Of a stretch of DNA of 64,000 nt, positions 56,676-64,000 are shown in pieces. Location of the stretch: contig NW_017265192.1 of NCBI RefSeq assembly GCF_001638985.1, positions 1-64,000 of the forward strand, given 5' to 3'. The position numbers and the translations under genes were made by a program. The number at the start of each line of letters is the position of its first letter. Position 1 is the stretch's first letter. Source of the DNA: Phycomyces blakesleeanus NRRL 1555(-). Its lineage: Eukaryota > Mucoromycota > Mucoromycetes > Mucorales > Phycomycetaceae. The notes under the pieces are model-generated. The model ran no database searches. It was not told where the DNA came from and saw only the letters and a program-made list of their open reading frames with translations.

Positions 56676-58653
56676 TATCGTCCTTATATCATTGGTATTT
56701 CTTGGTGGGCTTTTTTTTGATTTTTATAAAAAACGAAAATAAAATTAATATAAGAAAATTGAAGACTGCCTGGTTTTAATCTACCTTCCCACAGAAGGTT
56801 CTTCACCAAAAGCATTGTTAACTGAATTGTTATTGAGATTTCTTGACATTGTGAATAATAAGAATAGCTTGTTTTTTTTTAAATCCAAAGGGTCTACTTA
56901 TATTATGTTTAATTTGGGCTTTAAGTTTTATTCTTTCTCAGAGAACACCATGATCTATTACGTAACAAGAACAGCTTTGAATGTTTCCACTCTTGTTGTG
57001 AGTATTTTATGTGTTTCTTTAATTTAATTTTCAATCCATGTTTTATTCTTATATTATGTATTAGTATTCGAATAATATGATTTTATACTATACTCTGTTT
57101 TTCATATGTATTAGCTGCTGGCATAGTGCAACTGCGTTTTCTTTCAATTCTAAGTTACAGACAAAAATTATTTTTTGATTTATTTATTTTTAAAAAAAAC
57201 CCCGAATTCATATTTAATAGAATAACCGCGCCCCTCTTTTTTATTTTCTCTTTCTTTAACCTGCTCTTCTCATTTTGTCTCTTTTTATATGTCTTGGTAA
57301 GCTTACTCTTAAGATCTCAACTTTTATTAATACTTTTGGCTTTTAGAATCATCTTAATATATATTAGATAAACAATACACTCAACAAGCATTCAAAACAG
57401 TACAGGTAATAAACAATCTCCTAACTAAAATGAAACACCTTGCTGACTAAATATTTTTTATTTTTAAAATGATAGGGCTTCTATCCATTTTGTAATAAAA
57501 GATATTTTGCTCTTGACACTATATACTTTCTGGTATTGTCAGTCTATGAAAAGGTAATATATATATAACTCAACTTAAATAATGTAACTTATCAATTCTT
57601 CTTCTCAGATAAATATGTCACGTCTTTTTTTCAAGTCATACTGGTTTGCCCCCTTTTGCAAATGCGTGTCTATAATATGTAAGTAATTCAAGTGTCTTTA
57701 CAATCAAAGCGTACATATTAATAAAGTTGTTTATTTTATTTCTTGCTTTTTATTTAAAAGAAAATATCAATCAAACGGATTTTTATTCTATCGCAAGATT
57801 TGTTATGAACCCCCATAAATGATCTAGTAAGTATGTTATTTCATTTTATTTCATAAAGAAACCTGTATTAATACTTCTGTATCTTTTTTTGCTCTAAACT
57901 AATGTAGTTCCAAACAAACGTATTCTCCAAGAAAATACCAAGGATTTCATTTTCAGTTAAAGAAGTGTAAAACCAAAAAACGCGCCGAATACATGAAACC
58001 GATAAGGTAGGGAAGTATAGTATAAGTTAGGTCATCCAATGTATTCAAGCCGTCCAATAAATGAAAGTATAACATGTATACAAGTCGTACTATTCGGATA
58101 CACACTTTTAAAGAAGTATTAGCGGTCCATATTAAATAGCTAAATATATTTTCCAACCATTCAAAAATCAATAAAAACCATTTTTTCCATGAGATTCTAT
58201 TTCAAATGCGTCATCTCTTGATGATGTCAACAAGATCTATTTAAGTTTTTTTTTACAATCATTCATTTGAATGCTGGTTCCTGTCAGATTTCAGACTGAT
58301 TCTAGGTCGATTTTAGTGAGGTCTATCCAATAATATCATGTAATTAAAGCAAATAAAATTTTTTAAGAGGTAGAGAGTTCAAAGCCAATTCCTTAACAAG
58401 TAGGGTTTAGGTACGGTTTGAAGTTATGGGTGAATACATAACCAGAATTACAGACAATTATAACATTTCAAGAAAAGGGGGAATTATAACTCTCAATTTA
58501 TCTATTGATTTTAGTATCTATAATCTCATCATTTGGTTAACTAAATGAACCAATTTTTGTAACAAATACCGGACTATAATTGAACATAAACCACCAATTT
58601 TTGGAGGATTTAAACAAAAATTAAGCTACTTAAATCGGTTGTCTTTTGCAGTG
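56676..58653. other. Right non-coding arm of CACTA-6
   Basis: About 2 kb of AT-rich DNA without a supportable gene. Small frames here (for example at 56815 and 57126) are low-complexity F/L/I runs. Confidence 0.45.
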
Positions 58654-58656
58654 TTA

Positions 58657-58694
58657 GAGCACTTGCATTCTGAATTGTTGTTGTTGTTTGACAT
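58657..58694 (-). pseudogene. 5' piece of the CACTA-5 Tnp2 first exon, severed by CACTA-6
   Basis: The minus strand reads ATG (58694) then SNNNNNSECKC, like the CACTA-6 protein start (MSNNQKKDS ... CKCPDC). The reading frame runs into the TTA/TAA duplication and the CACTA-6 end. Its continuation (KCSS then a stop, and TLRRHAQ) lies left of 51538. Confidence 0.6.
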
Positions 58695-59276
58695 ATTGTA
58701 TGCGTATGTTTTATTTTTTAAGTCTTTAGAATTGACAAGAATAGAAAATTGTTCAGGAACACAATTTAATATATATCTTTCCAAATTATACCAGCTTCCA
58801 AAATGACATAGTTTATTCCAGTTGTTAAAATAGGCAGTTCTCTAAACAGTAATTGATTGCCTCATTCTAAAATACAATAATACACGCTTTTGTTAAAACA
58901 TGCTGTCATGTACATTTTATTGGCTGTAGAGCATATACAACAAAAATATTTGTAGTAATATCACGACCATTAACCTCATCATACTTATAAATAAATATTA
59001 CAACAATAAAAAGCTTTATTATCTCACTCAAAAGATATCATTTGGTTTAAGTTCCCTACAACTATTGACTCTGCGACATGGCTACAAGTCCCAAAAAGAA
59101 ATCTTGCAGACATTTTTTACAAAAAAGAGTAAACTCGTTTTTTTATCCAATAAAACAGACCGAACATTATCATCGCCGTCGAAAATAAAAAAGACAAAAG
59201 TGATGGAAATTTAAGCTACCACTCCACAAATAATAGTACCCTACGCCATAGATGAAATTACCCTATTTTTCCAGTG

Positions 59277-60715
59277 TACTTTGTTCCATTCAATCCTTAA
59301 AAGATCAATATGAAGTAAATTTTCATCAATCAAATAATCAATAAAAATATAATTATTTCTCTTTTTTTTAAAAAAAAAACCTTCTGTAAATTGAAACAAT
59401 TTTCAAAGTGACTTAGTAAATTATGAAAGTTCTTATTTTCTGGTATGTAAGCTTCTTTTTTGGTTAAATATTTATGACCTACCAGGAAATATAGACGTTC
59501 TATATAATTCCCAAATATCAATCATTGGGATTATCCCCAATAGTAACATTATTCAATACTTATATAGCAATTAGCAATTAACAAATAGTATAAATATCAT
59601 TCAAAATATCAATCAATAAAGACTATCTTTTGCTTACTATTGAATTCTCTTCTCTTACTATTTGTATCTCTGCTCTGTCACGTCTGGCACACAACAATGA
59701 TGCGTGTGGTACTTTGTTATATGTATGGTATGTACAAGAAAAGCAAGATATGGGTAATAATAAGGATTGAATTCCATAATGAGATAGGGTTATTTGAATT
59801 GGAAAATGATTATAATAAAATGTAAATTAAATAAGAGAAATTACTTCTAGAAGGAAAAATAGAAGAAATTTTAGAAGAGAAAGAATAGCTAGAACTAGCA
59901 AAAGAAAATGATTAATACTAATGTAAAATAAACTAAGTTAAGAGAAGTATTTAAAGAATAAAATATTAAAAATTAACTAAGAGAATTTCTAAGATAATTT
60001 TAAAATGAAAAATAAAGGGAAAATTTAACAAAATGAAAATTGTAAAATTTGAGGGGAAGAAAAATAATAGAAAAATAATAGAAAATAGTCAATCTTTCAT
60101 GAAGACTTGATAAAAAAAAATAGTAAATGGAAGAAAAAATTTACAAGAGAGATTAGGGAAAGTAGACAGTATCTTTAAAGAAAACTTTTGCATCAGAAAA
60201 ATTTGTCAATTGTTTATTAATTGATTTTGAAGGGTTATTTATACTACTTCCTGGATAAAATTTATAGCAAAAATAGATTGTATTGATGTCTAGAAGATAA
60301 TTGTGATAAAAAATAGATACAATAATTGTAATCAGGATTCGTCATAAAAGAAAAATAAATAAAGTTATAATATATAACTACAGAGGATGGAAAAGATTGG
60401 GAAGAAGTATGTTATAAAGAAATAAAAAAACTACAGTTAATAATTTTGATAAAGTGTTATTGAGAGGAAAATGTTGTATTTAGTGTGTAAGAAAAGTAAG
60501 AAAAACAAAAGAGGGAGAAACTAATTTCGGGAAAGAATAAAGGGAAGGGAAATTTGTTTTCAGAAAATTGAGAGAAGAATAAAAATAATATAAATAAAAT
60601 TATAATTGGAGGTTTGAGACTTTGAGCCTGATTAAAAAGGTTGAAATCGATTGAAAATGGGACTGGTATTGCGGCCGATCAATAGCACAACGCACCATGT
60701 CAACTCTATAATTAT
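59277..60715. other. Non-coding AT-rich stretch between CACTA-5 and tRNA-iMet
   Basis: I see no gene or recognisable element. It is rich in AGAA/AAATA runs. The frame at 60600-60803 on the minus strand is only the reverse of the tRNA gene. Confidence 0.5.
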
Positions 60716-60739
60716 AGCTGAATAGCGCAGAGGAAGCGC

Positions 60740-60779
<40 letters not shown>

Positions 60780-60787
60780 TTCAGCTA
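60716..60787 (+). tRNA. Initiator tRNA-Met (anticodon CAT)
   Basis: A 72-nt cloverleaf: acceptor AGCTGAA/TTCAGCT with the A1-T72 pair, D arm GCGC/GCGC, anticodon stem TTGGG/CCCAA with three G-C pairs next to the CCCATAA loop, and T arm GGAGG/CCTCC with loop ATCGAAA. The A1-U72 pair, the GGG/CCC stem and A in place of T54 are hallmarks of eukaryotic initiator tRNA. It has no intron. A solo LTR starts 33 bp past the 3' end. Confidence 0.94.
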
Positions 60788-60789
60788 CA

Positions 60790-60795
60790 TTTTTT
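60790..60795 (+). terminator. Pol III terminator of tRNA-iMet
   Basis: A TTTTTT run lies two bases after the tRNA 3' end. Confidence 0.65.
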
Positions 60796-60819
60796 AAAAA
60801 CATTTTATTTTTGTATTTG

Positions 60820-61181
60820 TGTCAGAAATTATTTTGATGAATCCGAGAAATCGGGATAATTGACTGCAGCAGTTCTGTGTGTCAAAGATACCTCATAGAT
60901 AACAAACCGCAGTAATGTCTTGTAAAGATTAACCACAGTAACATCTTCTGAGCATCAACCGCAGTAAAAGGACTTCTCTTGTAATTAAATAGAGTATAAT
61001 AGTTTACTGCAGATAATGCACAGTATTAGTTTAGAAAACTATATAAGACAATTCAATTCCTATCAATAAAAAGTATCTTTTATCCTCTCTTTGATTTTAC
61101 ATATACTCTCCGATCCCCAGTGGGTTTAACCTTTTGACTTTGCCATAGTAAAAGGAAGACCATCCCAGATCAGAAACGACA
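60820..61181 (+). repeat. Solo LTR (LTR-b), 362 bp, next to tRNA-iMet
   Basis: It starts TGTCAGAAATT and ends AAACGACA, and is flanked by the direct repeat TTTG (60816-60819 and 61182-61185), a 4-bp TSD. It is nearly identical to LTR-a, with TATATAAG at 61040-61047 and the same AACCGCAGTAA motifs. No internal retrotransposon sequence follows. Confidence 0.88.
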
Positions 61182-61559
61182 TTTGTCAGAGTTGACATTG
61201 GTGAACAAAATTGGAAGTTACAAGCAACCAGTAATAGAGAAGGTGTTATCCAATGAAAAAAGGGTGACTGCTAGAAAATAAAGATTGGACAAACCCAGTA
61301 AAAAACAAAAATACTCTGACAAAAGTTATGGAAATGTATAAATTCATGCAGATAATGATATACAGATCTCTAACAATGCAAAAAAGAAAATATTTCTCTC
61401 TCTTTCTTTTTCTTTAATTAATTTTACTAATAAAAAACACTTCTTTAAAAACGAATATTAACAATACTGCAGCTATTTGCTATCTTTTTTGCCACAGAAA
61501 GAGAAAACCCATTACTAAAAGAAAAAAGAGAACTGTTTACAAACGTCTCAATCTTGAGA

Positions 61560-62950
61560 CATGGTCAGATGCAAAATGCAAGATTGAACTTTGTTTTACT
61601 TTTTCAGAGGTAGCTTACCTTTTAGAAGCTATGATTTGCTATAAGCCAAGTCTCAAGAAACTGCTAATTTTTTTAGTTATGTATTTACATATTTAAATTA
61701 GATAAAGCAAATATGTGCTTTAATGAAACTCACTCCTGTGCTAAGCTTTAAGCATACTCAAATCTACAGTATCCATATGACATGCGAGTTTGCTTTTGCT
61801 CTTTTATTGTACTAGTATGCCTTTCCACGTCACTTAATTTCCATAGAGACAGTTTGGGGAATGTCAAAAGGCAACATTGATTGTATCATCAATGACTTCT
61901 TAGTGATACTTTTGGATAAGTTTAAATATGGACTTGAGTTTGATACTTGACAGTTTTCTGCAGAGAATTGCAAAACATTTGCTGAAGCAATTTATGAGAA
62001 ATGTAAATATACAAACTTCAATACTCTTATACAATATTTTCTGTTATTTTTTTTTAAAATATCTAATATAAACCTAATCAATAAATGTATATTTCTTTCT
62101 AGCTTGGGTCTACAAGCATATAGTCGGTTTTGTGGATGGAACAATGCAAAAAATTTGTTGTTCACAAGAGAAAGCAGACCAAAAGATTATATATAATGGA
62201 TGGAAAGTAAGTTACTTTTTTGATATTTAATTAAAGTATGCATCTGTATAGTAAAACATTTGTATGTTTTTGTATTCGTCTTATGATTTGAACAGCACAT
62301 CCATTGTCTTAAGTATCAGGCAATTGTGACACCTGATGATATCACCAATAGCCTTCTTGGTCCTTTCACTGGGTTCACTCATAATGTAAGAATGTTTGAT
62401 GAGTCCAGGACATTGGATTGTCTCATCTTGCATCTGAGTACTTTAACTCCAGAAAGAAATAGTGGTTTACACTATGTAATTTATGGTGACCAAGCATATC
62501 AAAAATTACTATATGTTTATAGACCATTTACAGTATATGAGATAAAAGACCATCGTGAGTTATTTGATATAATGCTTTTATACTTTTGACTTACAACTTC
62601 CTACTACTATGTTATATATAGCTTCTTTGAAAGAAGTTAACAGAAAGATGTCACAAACAAGAGTGCAGGTCGAGATGGAGTTTGGGAAGGTATCACAGTA
62701 CTTTAAATACTGCAAATATCATTAATCTTTCTCAATTGAAAGAGGTACAAAGTCAGCAATAATATACTTTTTATCAACTCTTTTCAAGAATATGCATACG
62801 TGTATAAATGGTTCAGCAACCACGGCAATTTTTGGGCCGCCACCACCAAAAATTGAGGAGTACATCACCGGACTCATACGTAAATGACAACCAAGAGACA
62901 CAATCAATAATGTGAATACTATTTTGGACAATTTGCCTAACTTAGTTTAG
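61560..62950 (+). pseudogene. Harbinger-2 transposase (DDE_Tnp_4), decayed
   Basis: Exons read about 61560-62004, 62103-62207, 62297-62553 and 62623-62950 with GT-AG introns. Catalytic motifs are D in HIVGFVDGTMQK, then CLKYQAIVTPDDITNSLLGP and HNVRMFDES, D in HYVIYGDQAYQ, and E in VQVEMEFGKVSQYF. The C-terminal part reads FKNMHTCINGSATTAIF and PPPKIEEYI. In-frame stops include TGA after GLEFDT (about 61949), TAA after KYCKYH (about 62722) and TGA after GLIRK. It is inactive as read. Confidence 0.75.
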
Positions 62951-63005
62951 TCTTAGAACTATATAAATAAAAAATGATAGTTATAAACCTAACAAATCTT
63001 ATATA

Positions 63006-63994
63006 TTAAATTTTATTACAGTATTTTTGACATATTATTATCAACAAAATTGTTTTTACAAGCTGTTGTAGAAGAATCAAGCACTTGTCAAAAAAAGCCT
63101 CTTGCTTTTCCATGTGCTGGTCTTGTTTTTCAAGATGGTGATCTTGCTTCTTCAGAAGAGATAAGATCTTTCTGTTGATGATGGCCTCAGAGTAAACATC
63201 ATCACTGTTTTCAAACAGCACATCACTGCTGTCATCATATCTCTCAACTCTCTTATCTTCTCTCTCATCTTCCTCATTTCCAGTCAAGGTTTCAGCAACA
63301 GCTTGTTGTCTAGAAGAAGAACTATTTGTGTTGAGCATCTCTGGTTCTGAGTGACTATATAATGCTATGTGCATTATTTCATCTCCTCTATTCTTGGCCA
63401 ATATTGTCTTGGCAAAATCTGATACTTTCTTCAGAATTTTTCCTTCTTTAAATTTATCTTTCTTTAAATATAAGTATTAAGTTAATAATTATTTTATTGT
63501 TTTCTATTTTACATATATGAAGTACTTACTTCTTGCATTGTTTCGTATGTAGCTCTTCCAAGTGTGGTTTGCAACATGGAATCTAACTTTGTCCATCTTT
63601 TGCTATGAGATAAACTCATAACTTTCTGGTACTCTCTGAACATTTTGTTCTTTTTGTTTTTGATACATGACTTCTTTAATTTCTTTGGGCTTTTATCACC
63701 CATGGCATTGACAGCACTTATGATTTTGTTCCATTCCTGTGTTCTATTTCTGTATAGCTGAGAGTAGGGATGGAACTCATGATAAGCCTGCATCAATGCA
63801 AGCTTTCTTTTGTTATCCCATTTTCCTCGAGATGAAACTTTCATTAGCACATAATTAGTGAGTAGTTAAAGTAAGTTTTATGAAAGCCTCTCAAATTTGA
63901 TGATGTTATTCTTTACAAAATTATATATCATAAAAATGCTATTACCTTTCTTTTTGATAGCACCGGAATTAATAGAAGATGTATTGTGATTCAT
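63006..63994 (-). CDS. Harbinger-2 Myb/SANT-like protein, 270 aa, three exons
   Basis: Exons 63946-63994, 63530-63837 and 63006-63461 join in frame (813 nt, 270 codons plus stop) with donors GTAAT and GTAAGT. The Myb-like domain covers KWDNKRKLALMQAYHEFHPY with W-x(20-25) spacing to RTQEWNKIISAVNAM. Then come a basic segment (SPKKLKKSCIKNKKNK) and an acidic middle (GNEEDEREDKRVERYDDSSD). A tail with three near-repeats of KQDxHxEKQ probably forms a coiled coil. No stop was seen. In Harbinger elements this protein brings the transposase to the ends and the nucleus (family knowledge). Confidence 0.75.
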
Positions 63995-64000
63995 AGCTAG

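Larger units (their letters stand above)
51539..58653. mobile_element. CACTA-6: complete nested CACTG-class element (7115 bp)
   Basis: The termini CACTGCAAAAGACCG (51539) and, inverted, CACTGCAAAAGACAACCG (58653) are flanked by the exact 3-bp TSD TTA (51536-51538 and 58654-58656). It contains a plus-strand Tnp2 gene and a minus-strand accessory gene, tail to tail, with 67 bp between their stops. The accessory gene is intact and Tnp2 has one internal TGA. Confidence 0.93.
45543..59276. mobile_element. CACTA-5: outer CACTG-class element, interrupted by CACTA-6
   Basis: The termini are inverted and match for 26 bp, starting CACTGGAAAAATAGGG (left at 45543, right at 59276). Minus CACTA-6 it is about 6.6 kb. 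The accessory gene (plus) and Tnp2 (minus) converge. The flanks TAG and TAC agree at only two of three bases, so a clean TSD is not seen. The left flank is LINE-B and the right flank is unrelated. Confidence 0.88.
61500..63994. mobile_element. Harbinger-2: PIF/Harbinger element (coding extent, ends not found)
   Basis: A plus-strand DDE_Tnp_4 transposase relic and a minus-strand Myb-like gene converge about 60 bp apart. The right terminus probably lies beyond the window. It belongs to a different subfamily from Harbinger-1, because the transposase motifs differ in order and wording. Confidence 0.65.

Noticed and set aside
27151..59276. CRISPR array or prokaryotic operon
   Set aside because: Genes contain GT-AG introns, tRNAs are eukaryotic, and no regular short repeat-spacer array exists.
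60600..60803. Minus-strand reading frame containing AEGGFDPPTFGLWAQRASSA
   Set aside because: It is the reverse translation of the tRNA-iMet gene, a well-known false gene.
1..64000. Nuclear genetic code with UGA read as tryptophan
   Set aside because: The same genes use many TGG codons and very few TGA, TAG also appears at W positions, and TGA ends ORF1 in both LINEs. A reassigned code in such AT-rich DNA should show far more in-frame TGA.

Overview
This 64 kb window is AT-rich eukaryotic DNA made almost entirely of transposable elements. The genes have short GT-AG introns (about 55-90 bp). The elements are CACTA/Tnp2, Tigger/pogo, MULE, PIF/Harbinger and a Helitron relic, plus two LINE families and solo LTRs. 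The mix suggests an early-diverging (Mucoromycota-like) fungus; that placement is inferred from family resemblance and was not tested. The only host genes I can support are two tRNA genes, tRNA-Cys(GCA) at 5.5 kb and initiator tRNA-Met at 60.7 kb. Each has a 362-bp solo LTR just past its 3' end.

Layout. 1-1669: right half of a CACTA element with the end of its accessory gene. 1926-4787: complete Tigger element with TA target-site duplication (TSD) and one in-frame stop. 5096-5589: solo LTR and tRNA-Cys. 6821-9772: decayed MULE. 9.8-12 kb: no genes seen. 12.05-13.8 kb: Helitron replicase relic. 14040-19488: GC-richer LINE (LINE-A) on the minus strand with a 17-bp TSD. 20.0-22.6 kb: decayed Harbinger with a Myb-like gene and a transposase. 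22.9-27.15 kb: CACTA and MULE relics. 27151-38405: CACTA-3, interrupted by a complete and apparently intact CACTA-4 (32667-37451, TSD TAT). 38406-45542: four head-to-tail pieces of one LINE family (LINE-B), one of them full length. 45543-59276: CACTA-5, interrupted by CACTA-6 (51539-58653, TSD TTA), which landed in the first exon of the CACTA-5 transposase gene. 59.3-60.7 kb: no genes seen. 60.7-61.2 kb: tRNA-iMet and solo LTR. 61.5-64 kb: second Harbinger.

How the genes work together. Each CACTA element pairs a Tnp2 transposase gene with a small accessory gene encoding a coiled-coil or charged protein. In the CACTA-C termini class (CACTA-3 and CACTA-4) the two genes are divergent and share a 0.3-0.5 kb promoter region. 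In the CACTG class (CACTA-5 and CACTA-6) they are convergent. The Harbinger elements pair a DDE transposase with a Myb/SANT-like protein. Both LINE families overlap ORF1 and ORF2 by ATGA. The most notable pattern is that many otherwise readable transposase genes, from several unrelated superfamilies, carry their stop codon exactly where the family has a tryptophan.
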